From Desmodesmus armatus (taxonomy: Eukaryota; Chlorophyta; Chlorophyceae; Sphaeropleales; Scenedesmaceae): a stretch of 64,000 nt of DNA. Below are positions 1-11,000 of the stretch, in pieces (the first letter of the stretch is position 1; each line of letters begins with the position of its first letter). Below the pieces are notes generated by a model that was not told the origin of the DNA, made no database searches, and saw only the letters and a list, made by a program, of their open reading frames with translations. Location of the stretch: assembly GCA_007449985.2 (NCBI GenBank), contig VIIQ02000002.1, positions 124,001 through 188,000 on the forward strand, written 5' to 3'. The position numbers and the translations under genes were made by a program.

Positions 1-570
1 GTGCTCTACAAGGTTCAGACGCACCTGCATTTGCTCTTTTCTTGTCTTTGCTCTAGTGTTGCTGTGATGTGTGTTTCCTGTCTTCCAACACGATGTACAC
101 GTTGTAAATTGCGTCGATCTCGTGTGGAAGCGACTACGGAACGATCACTGATGCCTGACGATGCCTGCGCTCTGCCAATATGCTGTTGAGTCAACCAACG
201 CTGATGACGCACGGTTGCGTCATCGCCGAAACCTTGTAACGTCAGGCTCGGACAGGACTACAGTCGTTGCACAATGATCAAACTATCTATTTGTTCTTAA
301 TTTCGTTGCTGCTGCCGCTGCCGATTGACCGAGTTTGGTTGGTCGAGAGCAGTTGCAGTCTTGGCTGCTGAGTGGATGTTACATCCTGCAGTGCACGTGC
401 GGGCCATGCGTGCAAACTGTATACAGTAGAACCAGGCTGTTTCAGCCTGCAAAGTCCCTTGTGCTGACGAGTCAGCTGCCAGAATGTTGCCCGAATGCAT
501 TCCCAGACGAACACACAAATACAAAACCAGCACACACACAACCACAGCTTGCTGCAGAGACCCGCCAAGC
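1..570. other. 3' flank of the AP-1 mu gene, no gene seen
   Basis: Downstream side of the minus-strand AP1M gene. I see no coding exon on either strand, only short ORFs without recognisable content. The only interpretable element is the TGTAA signal listed separately at 379-383. Confidence 0.5.
379..383 (-). promoter_or_regulatory. putative polyadenylation signal (TGTAA)
   Basis: TTACA on the plus strand reads TGTAA on the coding strand, 188 nt past the AP1M stop. TGTAA is the established near-upstream poly(A) element of chlorophyte algae. Confidence 0.5.
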
Positions 571-3500
571 TCAGTTCATTCTGATCTCATAGTTCCCTGC
601 AGTGGTGATGTAGCGCACCCACGGCAACGCCTGGTAGCCACTCTTCTCAATGACCTTGAGGTACCGCACCTGCATGCACAAGCAAGCCACCACCCACCAT
701 CAGCTCAAGTGACAGGCTCCTGGAGTGTCAATGCATTCAACAAGCCACCATACAGTACCAATGCAGAGTACATGCCAGTAACAGTGTGGACTTGATCGCA
801 GCCGGAATGGATGAAAAGTGAAAGTCAAAAGTGATGTTGTGCACCCCGCCAGCTCAGATACTCCCCCTACCTGCATGCCTGATACTGTGAAGTAGGGGAT
901 CTCAAACTTGACCTTGATTGGCGGCAGCTTGCTGTGCGTCTCCTCCTCAGCCTCTACAGAGGGCAGGTTGAAGTGACACCTGCAGGCAAGACCGCGCGCA
1001 ACACAAACTGTCGCCACATGACACACACAAACATCAGTTGTGCCCTTCCATAGCCCATGCTGGCACAGCCTGACTGCCATCAGCCTCTACAGAGGGCAGG
1101 TTGAAGTGACACCTGCAGGCAAGACCGCGCGCAACACAAACTGTCGCCACATGACACACACAAACATCAGTTGTGCCCTTCCATAGCCCATGCTGGCACA
1201 GCCTGACTGCCAACCCTGCATCTGCTAGCAGTTGCTAGGCAGCCACTAGGGCTTCCTGCATACCAGCTATGTGACTACCAGCTAATTTTCTGCTGCTGTG
1301 CTCACCGCAGCATGTACTCCTTGCCACCAGGGAAGTTGCGCATGTGCCACACCAACGCACTCTTCTCTGGCGCGTAGCTGGCCGAGCCCTGCAGGACACC
1401 AACACACCCAACACAAACATGGCTGCTGATGACCCCTGCATTGTTTGGGTGCAGTGATCTGTATGGAACTCAAGCTGCCAAGGCACTGACCTTCCCAATG
1501 CCATGCACACCACACCGAGGTCAGCTCATGCCAGGTCTGACATCTGCCTGTCTTATCACTGCCGCACTGTGTGGAGCGCGCACAACTGCAGTAAGCCCCT
1601 GTAGGCAGCTGTGACTAGCTGTAGGCAGTATCTACCATGGCTTGCTTGGCCACCCACCTGGCTGCAGCGTGTGACTGGTGCTGTGGCGTCACTAGGCAGT
1701 GGCAGGATGATCTCCACGTTTGTCGCCACGCTGCGCTCCTTGAACTGGCTGCGTGCCTTGACCACATAGTCAGTGCGGCTGCGGCTGGGGCGCTCCACCA
1801 GGCACTCAACCCAGATCAGGGGCCTGCGGCAGGGTGGGGGACACACGCGAAGGGTTACGAGTGCCCCTGTATGTGGATGATGGAGCGGGCCCTGTTCTGG
1901 CGAAGGCGGTGCACTTCTTCACCATCTGTGCCACAGTCCTAATCTGGGTAGCCCAAACTCTAAGCTGCACACAAACAAGACAGCCCCGTGCCGAACCCGC
2001 ACCAAAGCCCAACTCAAGGTGCAACATGCAAGCACGACCACAACTCAGCCCGACCAGTGCTCCCCCGACTGCGCAGTGGCATGCCGCACCCCCCCCTGCC
2101 TCACTTGATGTTTTGGCTGAGCCTGTACGACATGAGGTCAAAGGCGCCGTCCGGCGGGATGAAGCTGATGGTGCGGTCGTTGTCAAAGCGCGCCAGCCGC
2201 ACACACTGATGGAACTTGATGTCCTCCAGGTCTACTGCCTTCTGCCTGTTGTTGCGGCCCTGAGCCTCAAACAGGACCTGCAGCACCACCACAATGCACC
2301 AATTAGGACAGCACAGGCATGTAGGTGTACACGCAACGCCCCACAGAGTCCCCCACACACAGTTTTTTGGTAACAAACGGCAATCAGAGCTTTTGGCAAT
2401 GGGCACACTGTTTCAATGTCACTGCACAAACAGAACAGAGGCAGCCAGATGCGGCTGTGATGGCTTGGGTGACCAAAAGCCCTATAACTAGGATCGTTGC
2501 CGTGTGTGGTAATGGTGGCAAGCTGGCCTGTGATGCCCACGTGGCTGCCTGGGACCCACCTTGTCATTGAGCCCCAGTTTGCACTCTGGCATGCCTGACA
2601 AGAATGTGCGCATCTTTAGACACCCCGTGACCTGCAGTCAGCACCAGCAGCAGCAGCAGCAGCAGTAGGGGGCACACACAAGGGGCTGATGGTACTGCTG
2701 TCGACAGGTACAACACTGCCTGCTCCTGCATGCAGTTGCCCGCCACAGCCTGCTGGGGCCTGCGCTGTACCACACCTGCTTGTGAGGCCAGCTGGGAGCG
2801 TTTCTTTGCATGCTGAAAGAACAAACTTGCAAGCTGCATGTGGATACACAGCATGCATGTCACTTGCATGCCAGCGGTGTGGTGCACAGTAAACATGCAT
2901 GCTGTGTTGAGCTCACATGAACCTACCGGTCACAGCGCTAACATGACAGCAAGCAGCTGCTGCAACCAGGCCAGCCCAGGGGGCGGGGGACTATGTGTCG
3001 CACCTCACTGAGCACCAGTGTGCCGTTGCTGTTGACCAACAGGTTGACACTCTCCACCACGTCCAAGAACACCTCGTTCTTTTTGTGCCTGCGTTCACAT
3101 ACAACCACCAGGTTGGAGACAGAATACGGTGATTCTGCTACCACCGCTGCTTCTGAGAGGCTGCCAAACCAGTCCTAGACGCCTAGGCCTGCTCAGCAAC
3201 AGCTCTGTAAGTGTGTGTGTGTAACTGACACTTTGGTGCTGTTCAGCGAAGTGTGCGCAACCTGACAAACAGAAAAGCAAGCTGCCGGCTGCCGCCGCTG
3301 AAGCAGTCAGCTGCGCTGCTGCTGACCTGATGCCTTCACTGCGCCACGAGACAGCGTTGGTGACTGCCATGGGTGGCTTCACCACAGCCTGCACGCAAAC
3401 AACGGCAGCACGCAAGCGGCAGCACCCAACTGCGTTGTCAGCCCCATGCCCAGTAGCGGTACCCGTGCAAGCTGCTGCTTGAGTTGAAGTACTGCCAGTG

Positions 3501-4573
3501 GGTTTGAGTGCGAGCTGTTGCAAGCTGGCGTGCATGTGGCAGGGCTTCTGCCACCAGAGTTGTGAGCCTCCAGCTCCTGCTGTGGTATGCAAGTGCCATG
3601 CCGTCTGCAAACGTCACGCAATAGCCTGCAGTTACTTGCGCTATGGGTCGACTGAGCTGTTAGCGGCTGCTGGCTGCGCACCTCCATCCGGTAGGAGTCT
3701 GTTTTGATGAATTCCTGCAGGATCTGTGCCTCTGTGAACTGAGGGTAACCGTAGTCCATCACCTGAACACCACAAGCACCCGCACGGCACAGCACAGCCG
3801 GGCGCAGCATTCAGTGCGTTTGCTGGTGATGGTAAGACTGACTGAAGTCATTAATCCAACAGCTGCTGCTGTTCCTCAGCTGCTATTCCTCAGCACAGCT
3901 GCTGCGCTAGAGGCTAGGTGCATGCTGAGGCTGACAAGCTGCTGCTGATGCCCCATCCAGCTGCAGTGCTCCTGCACTGCTGGCAACCTGCAGCCATGCT
4001 TGGCATTGTAGCTGACTACAGGCAGGCACAGCTGAAGTGCACGGTGTGCTGCCCATAGCATGCTGTTAGTGATAGTGGGTCCCGCGCCCTGCGCATAGTA
4101 CCAAGCAGTAGCTGCATCTGCAGAATCATCTGCAGAGCAGGCATCAGCCGGTCCGCATGCTGCCACACGCCGCCTCTCCCTCTCTGGCCTTCACCCCCTT
4201 CTGCCTGCCAGCTGCTGCTGCTCACCTCGTCCAGCAGTTCGTACACGGTCACAAAGTTGTCCCGTATGCTCTCCTCCTCCACTGTCTCAAAGTAATACTT
4301 GAACATCTCCACCAGGCGGTGCAGGAACACCATGACAGCTGTGGCGTTGACATTCTGGCGCGTGACTGCCAGCAGGTACACGTTGGTGTGCTGCAGGTAG
4401 ATGTAGGTCACACCCTCGTCGTGCAGGACAGGGCTGAGCTTGCCGCTGTCCTCCGACTCATTGACCTTGCTCATGAACTTCTCTGCAAACTTGGTGGACA
4501 CATCCCCCCTGTAGTCCCTATAGATAAGGATGCGGCCCTTGACATCCAGCACAAAGATGCCCGACACAGACAT
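571..4573 (-). CDS. AP1M: AP-1 clathrin adaptor complex, medium (mu) subunit
   Basis: Ten exons, in transcript order: 4573-4226, 3762-3682, 3388-3327, 3088-3004, 2631-2560, 2277-2105, 1823-1658, 1388-1306, 979-871, 669-571. They total 1278 nt and encode 425 aa, the usual length of the family. All junctions are GT-AG and in phase. The protein would be the cargo-binding mu subunit of the AP-1 coat that sorts cargo at the trans-Golgi and endosomes. Residues 1 to about 140 form the longin-like N-terminal domain (GIFVLDVKGRILIYRDYRGD; ELLDEVMDYGYPQFTEA). The rest is the mu homology domain (AVTNAVSWRSEGI, FIPPDGAFDLMSYRL, ARSQFKER, VKFEIPYFTVSGMQVRYLK). The C terminus ends ITTAGNYEIRMN. The sequence fits AP-1 mu rather than AP-2, AP-3 or AP-4. 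A 133-bp tandem duplication (948-1212) copies the start of exon 9 into the preceding intron. The gene is divergent from RPN10. Confidence 0.96.
948..1212. repeat. 133-bp direct tandem duplication inside AP1M
   Basis: Positions 948-1079 recur with no visible mismatch at 1081-1212, a period of 133. Each copy holds the first 32 nt of AP1M exon 9, its 3' splice site and upstream intron, so the gene carries a second decoy acceptor at about 1112. Using it would add 133 nt and shift the frame. Confidence 0.95.
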
Positions 4574-5172
4574 GGGGGGGATGCCCTGGGCTGGGCTCGC
4601 TGACTGCTGGGGAGCTCAGGCGGGACTGCTGTGAGGGACAGCTAGGGGCTGTGGCTCCTGTGCTGGCAGCCTGAGCCAGCCTGAGCTGGCATGTGAGATA
4701 TCAGAGCACCCACAGGGGTGCTGTAGCCCACTTGAATAGTCTAGACAGAGCGATCAGACTGCTGTGTGATTTGGCCTGGCAGTGATCAGGTCAATGCAAG
4801 ATATAGCAACAGTAAGGGCTGCAGTAGCTTATGTAATGTTGATCAAAAGCAAGAATGTCCAAGCAATTGCTTTGAGGCTTGCAACGTCCCCCAGGGCAAC
4901 GCACCAGACTGAACCCGACATGTTACCTGCAGGAATGACGAGAACGTTTCCCTTCGCTACATGCAGCCTGCAAGCAATCTGGGCATCGTCCGAGCAACAC
5001 CTTGAAGCCTACAAAAGGCTCTCACGCCCACGTCAGCGTGTGTACTTCCCAGATCACCTCAGCACGAGACAGTTCCTCACCTCACGGCTTCTGGGCTGCG
5101 CTTGACAGCGCACCAGGAGGCACGTGTCTCCTTTTCAGACCTTTGGGCTGCCCTAGGGCAGCTTGACCGGCC
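4574..5172. promoter_or_regulatory. bidirectional promoter region between AP1M and RPN10
   Basis: About 600 bp separates the start codons of two divergent housekeeping genes. No coding exon is visible, and I cannot identify a TATA box or proteasome control element with confidence. The extent is inferred from the gene starts only. Confidence 0.45.
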
Positions 5173-7722
5173 ATGGAGGCCACCATCGTCTGCATAGACA
5201 ATAGTGAATGGACCCGCAGCGGGGACTATGCCCCCACCCGCTTCCAGGCCCAGGCAGATGCTGTCAACCTGCTGGCAGGTGCCAAGACTCAGGCCAACCC
5301 TGAGAACACAGTGGGCGTGCTGACCATGGCTGGGAAGAATCCCAGGGTGCTCGTCACACCCACACCAGACCTGGGCAAGGTGCTCAACTGCATGACTGAC
5401 ATCGTGATCGAGGGCGACGCCAACATCACCTCGTCAGTTCAGATAGCACAACTGGCCCTCAAGCACAGGCAGAACAAGAACCAGCGGCAGCGCATCGTCA
5501 TCTTTGCAGGCAGCCCGGTGCAGGAGGACAAGGTGGGCTGACGGGCGCAGGGGCAGGGACAGGAGGTGCAGCAGCAGCAGGCGTATGTAGACGGGGATGA
5601 GATGGGCTGGGGGCATCTGGCTGCCTGTCGCTTGCTCTAGGCCGGGGCACTGCACAGGCAGTTTCAGTCAGGCGCACAGGGCCTTGTTTCTGTGATCCGA
5701 GACACGTCATGGCCCTACAGTCTCTGCGGTGGTGATAACGATAGCAGGCAGCTGCAAAAGAGTCATGCTGCGCTGGCAGCTATGTTTGTGTCCCAGTAAC
5801 TTGCGCAGCTGGTTGACGTCCCTGCATGTTACATGAGCAGCATGGCTGGCCCAGCGTGCCAGTCATAGCAGTTGGACCTGCAGTACGGGCACCAACTGTC
5901 ATGGTCTACCTGCTTACAGTGCATCAAGGCTACCACAGCTTGTGGCAGCGGGTCATACTGCCACGTTCTGGGGCGTACCTTGCCTTAGCTTCAGGAGCCC
6001 ATGACTGCATGCGCTGCTATGTGTTAGTGCTGCTCTCATTGTTGCTGTGCTGCTGGCGTTGCTTCTGTGCTGCAGGACATGCTGGTCAAGATCGCAAAGA
6101 AGCTCAAGAAGAACAACGTTGCAGTTGACATTGTTAGCTTCGGCCATGAGGCAGACAACGAGGAGAAGCTGGCAGCCTTCCACGGTGCAGTCAACAGCAA
6201 CGAAAACAGCCACCTGGTCACGGTGCCACCCGGGCCTGTGCTGTCTGATGTGCTGATCGGCTCACCCATCTTCCAGGTGTGATGCACCTCAAGCCGCTGC
6301 CCCCCCGTGTCTGGAGCACAGCCCGCAGCAGCCTTGCTGCAGAGCAGCAGCCGCATACCTGCGTGTGTCCTCCGGTGACAGTCTCGCCATGCTGATGAGC
6401 TTTCTGTGCTCACAACATCGTCTCGCAACTGTAGCGTGTTGCACTTGCACTCACATGGCATGAGTTATGACAAACCTACCGGCTGCTTGCATGCAGGGCG
6501 AGGGTGGTGCTGCCTTTGGCGGCGGTGGTGGCGGCGGCGGTGGCGGCGAGGGCTTTGAGTTTGGTGTGGACCCCAACCTGGACCCAGAGCTGGCCATGGC
6601 GCTGCAGGTTGGGTGGTGCAGCACGTGACAGTGCGGGTAGTCATGCTCTGTGTGTAGCGATCACCGTGATCTTGAAACGCAGTTGCTGTACCGCAACATC
6701 AGCAGTGACTTGTGTTGGCTGCCTTCGTGATCAGATTCAGTCCCCTAAGCATGTGGCTGTGCAGCTTGCCATTGAAGGCAGCTCCCCGCCCACAGCACAT
6801 GTCCCAAGCTATTTGTACAACAATCGTACTGCTGCTGCATGTTCCTCGCAGGTGTCTCTGGAGGAGGAGCGTGCCCGCCAGGCTGCCGCAGCTGCTGAGG
6901 GAGGTGCCCCTGCCGCTGAGGATGCTGCTGCAGCCGGTGGTGAGGCGGCCCCACCCGCAGCAGCAGGGCTGGTGTGGCTGACATGGACATGGATGAGGAT
7001 GCAGTCCTGCAGCGGGCCCTGGCCATGTCCATGGCGGTGAGTGCATGCATGGCAGTAGCAAGGTTGAAAGCAGCATTTGACGCTGTCAGCTGAAAGAGCT
7101 TGCATGTCCTGCTGGCCTGCTGCATTGACACACACTTGCAGCTCACAGCCCTAAGGATGAAGGTGCATGGCCCTGCCATTGCTGTTATGGGTGAGCGCAT
7201 CTGTGCAGTGGATGTCAACTGTTGGCTGTTCTTGCTACTGCTGCTGCTGCTGCTGCAACAGGTTGACGAGCCTGCGGCCACAACAGCTGGCCCCACCCCA
7301 GCAGCCCCCAGCAAAGCAGCACCACCACGGGACGCTGCTATGGCAGATGCAGACATTGATGACGACTTGCAGAAGGCACTGGCCCTGTCCATGCAGGTGA
7401 GTAGGCCCGTAAACCACAGTGTGAAGCCTGGCCGCATGCAGCACGCATCAAAGCAGCTCCTCTGTCTGAAGATGGTTGGTTGTGCATATGGAGCGGATGA
7501 AAGCATTGTTGGCTGCAGGGGGTTGCTGATGATGATGTTGTTGTACTGCTGTTGTGCTGCTGGTCCCATGTGCAGGACGTGATTGAGCCATCCAGCAGCA
7601 CGCCGGCAGTGGATCCAAACCAGGCCATTGCAGGCCTGCCAGGTGTTGATCCCAACGACCCTAGCGTGCAGGAAGCAGTCAAGAACCTTCAGAAGGGAGA
7701 CAAGGACGGAGACAAGAAGTGA
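5173..7722 (+). CDS. RPN10: 26S proteasome regulatory subunit RPN10/PSMD4 (ubiquitin receptor)
   Basis: Six exons: 5173-5532, 6076-6276, 6497-6607, 6852-7036, 7262-7396, 7576-7722. All introns lie between codons. RPN10 docks ubiquitinated substrates on the 19S proteasome cap. Exons 1-2 (residues 1-187) give the von Willebrand A domain (METIVCID-like start, [46 protein letters not shown]). A Gly run follows, then three ubiquitin-interacting motifs: [29 protein letters not shown] and [13 protein letters not shown]. The tail has the family's [13 protein letters not shown] and ends in Lys. Exon 4 changes frame between the Ala-rich stretch (to about 6968) and [10 protein letters not shown] (from 6983). 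The exons sum to 1139 nt, so one added base restores the triplet count and gives about 379 aa. A missing base in the assembly is the simplest explanation. Confidence 0.95.
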
Positions 7723-7792
7723 AGTGCTGCTCAGTGAGCTTGGATGGCTCTTTGTTGAGTTTGATGTTTGCTTTGGTGTGACATCTATTCTG

Positions 7793-7797
7793 TGTAA
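7793..7797 (+). promoter_or_regulatory. putative polyadenylation signal (TGTAA)
   Basis: TGTAA 71 nt after the RPN10 stop codon, matching the chlorophyte poly(A) element. Confidence 0.55.
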
Positions 7798-8018
7798 CGT
7801 CTTTCGGCTCATCCACTGCGATTACACGGTTGTACTTCTGCTGGCCGGTAAATGGTCATTTGATCATGGGCGAAAAGCTATCTGCCGTTCTCGAGAACTA
7901 TGATTTTTGCATTTTATCAATGATTCACTCGGTGGGTGCGTCTGCCTTCTGGCTTTGACGTCGCATCTCCCCATCTTCACACAACAGCAGCACCAGCAAC
8001 ATATGGGAGCGGCGAGCA

Positions 8019-11000
8019 ATGTTGCACAAGAAGCAGCTGGCAAGTGATGACAGCAAGGTGTGGGTGAAAACAGCATGCAGGAAAGAACATGTGCCACGTT
8101 TGACTCAACACTGACTGTGTGTGATCGTCTCCCTGGCAGTCGCATCAGCATGCAGCAGCGCATCAGCATGTCGTTGGCCGGGCAGTCACCGGCACCACAT
8201 CAGGCAAGCTTCAGAAGTTCTACTCAGAACACACAAGTCCTAGGCCAGGCAGGTCAAGCCCCAGCAGCACAGCACTGACAACAGACCAGTTGCCACACCG
8301 GCTCAAGTCGGTAAGAGCAAACCCCCATTCGAGCCACAGCTAAGGACGCAGAAGTTGCAGTGGACTTGGGATCCAACACCTTGTTTGCTGTCAAGTGCAG
8401 GGTCAGGATGCAGTGGAGCACTTTGCACGGCATGGCCTGGATGCCACCCCAAAGCTTGTTCATTGCGTCCAAGCCCCGCCAGTCTCGCAAACAGCGGCGC
8501 CAGGGTCCAGCACACAGGCAGCAGCTGATGCAGACAGGCAGCAGGATGCGCAGGCACAGCAGGTCTATGACTTGAGACTGGTGCCGCGTGCTCAGCTGCC
8601 AGCCAGGTACTACACCATCACAGCCACAGGCGTTGTGGAGGTGGGTGCAGCAGCTGTGAGCTCATGTTTTTGTGTGTCCGCTGATCCTGGGGACTCCCTT
8701 GGAGCTGTCACCATCTAGCCAGTGTATCTGCTGTGATGCCTTCACAGTAGTGACAGTGATGACACTGATTGATACAGACCGTGAGGGAGCGGTGTCAGCA
8801 GGCTGCAGTTTCTCTAGCAGGTGGACTGCAGTCACACTTTGGCATGCAGTTGCTGCAACAGGACCGCCATGTTGACCACATGCAGGTTCCTGGTGAGGGT
8901 GCGCCCTCTGTGCACACCCCCATCGGGCAGTGGCTGCGGCATGCCAGCCTGCATGAGCTCATCTCCAGCCTGCCTGCTGGACAGCACATGCTCAAAAGCT
9001 CAGTACTGCGCAGGTGGGGGCCGCGTGCGCACTGTGTGGAATGCAAGGCATGTGGTGATGGACTGCAGCTCTCTTGCTTGCCGGTTGCCACATGCAGTTG
9101 GCACACTGCCTTGTTCACCAAGCAGCATTATAGGTGCACCAAAGATGAGGGCATTTATGCATGCGCACGTCAACGCACACCGCCAGGAGTGCTGGCACCA
9201 TGCAGCTGGCTAGGAGACATCTGTGCATGTACTGGCACACCTGCAGTACTTCCCTACTGTGCAGTAGAGCCATGCATGCATGCGTCAACGCACTGTTTGG
9301 TCAGCGGATGTTTGGTGTTGTGCCTGTTGTGCCCTCGCAGCTGGCAGGCGACAGCCCAGCACCAGCGGTTCCAGCAGCGGCGGCAGCAGCTGAGCCAGCA
9401 GCTGATACTGCTGAAGCCTTCATTCCACAGGGTGCTTGCTGAGTCGAGGGCCAAGCTGGGTCAGCTGCACAGTGAGGGCTCACTGGCAGCCATGGAGGGG
9501 GGAGTGTTCAGGCTGGAGGCTCTGGTGTCAGCCCAGCAGGAGTATCAGCAGTGAGTGCAGGGGGCCTGCGGCTTAGCCACAGTAAAGAGTAGCTGCACAC
9601 CGATGATCGGGAAGGGAAGGGAAGTGTTGGAAGCAGCTGAGCACAGGGGCGCATGAAGTTGGCTGGCAGCTCATACAAACAGAGGCAGAGCAGCACGGGC
9701 AGTTGGAGCAAAGCCCTCACAGCTTTTAAAGAAGGGCCACAGCTGAAGCAAACCCACGTTGGCACACACTTTTCTGGGGCGGCTTGCAAGTACTCTCTGC
9801 TGACACACCCTTCTAAGTCAGTGTTGCAAAAACAGCGAACATGTGGCACTTCTGTGCAATTGGCAGTCACACAATGACATGCTGTTGCCTTCCAGTGTGT
9901 GCAGGTCGACTCGACCAGCGGCTGGCTGCCTTGGTGACGCGTGCTGTCATTGTGCTGAGAGCTGCACTGCTACTACCTGCTGTTGCTCTTGCAGGTCAAA
10001 GCTGGCTCCCTTGCTGGCGCGGATAATCGCAGGCATCAGTGCTGACGTGGAGCAGCTGTCATTGCGAGCTGAGGACCACACTGCTGCTACCTGCTGTTGC
10101 TTTCGCAGGTCAAAGCTGGCTCCCTTGCTGGCGCGGATAATCGCAGGCATCAGTGCTGACGTGGAGCAGCTGGCTGGGCGGCTGCAGAACAGTGAGAGGC
10201 TCCTGCGGCGGGAGGTGGAGGAGTACAGGAAGGACCCCTCAGCAGGGGCAAGCCAGGGGTTGTGCTCCATCAAGGCACGTGTGCAAGGCACCAGAGGCTG
10301 GACGCATGCATAGAAAAGCCTGTGTCGGTCAGCTGGGTTGGCATGTTTGCGGTTTTGACAAGAGGGAGACACTAGTGCAGGAACTGTGTGTGCAATCCAG
10401 CAACAGCTGAAGGAACAAGCGTGCATGCACATTGCACCATGCAGCAGCATTCTGCTCCCATTTGATGCCGTTGACGGTACTGGCAACATGCCCACCTGAC
10501 AGGAATGCACTCCTGCACTCCTGCTGCAGATCAAGGCCGAGCGCGCAACTATCATCGCAAAGCATGCCACAGCACTGCACGACCTGCAACGCCTGCCATG
10601 CTTCCTCAGGCTGCTGGCACAGATCGTCCTGCAGGTGAGGCATTCCCCCCTGGTGGCAACCCAAGCAACGAATGTTGGTGCAACTGACTTCATGCAGTGT
10701 TGGCACTATGCTGTGGTTGACGTGTAGAGCTGCAGACGTCTGCAGGTTGCGCTTAGCAAGCACTGAAATTGAGTGGTCTGCAGCTGACCAGATCTCTGCC
10801 TCTTGCGCTGCGGTGATGGACCCAAACTTCCTTCTGTCTTGTGCGGTGCCTCAACAGCTGAGATGGCCCCCTGCTTGCCACCATTCACATGGCAAGTACG
10901 GTTCATCCTGCCTCTTTCACGTTTGACAGTGCCTTGCTGTTTCATGTGCTGCAGACCCAGCTGGACCTCCTGGTGTCTGCTGCCTCAGGGCTGAAGGACC

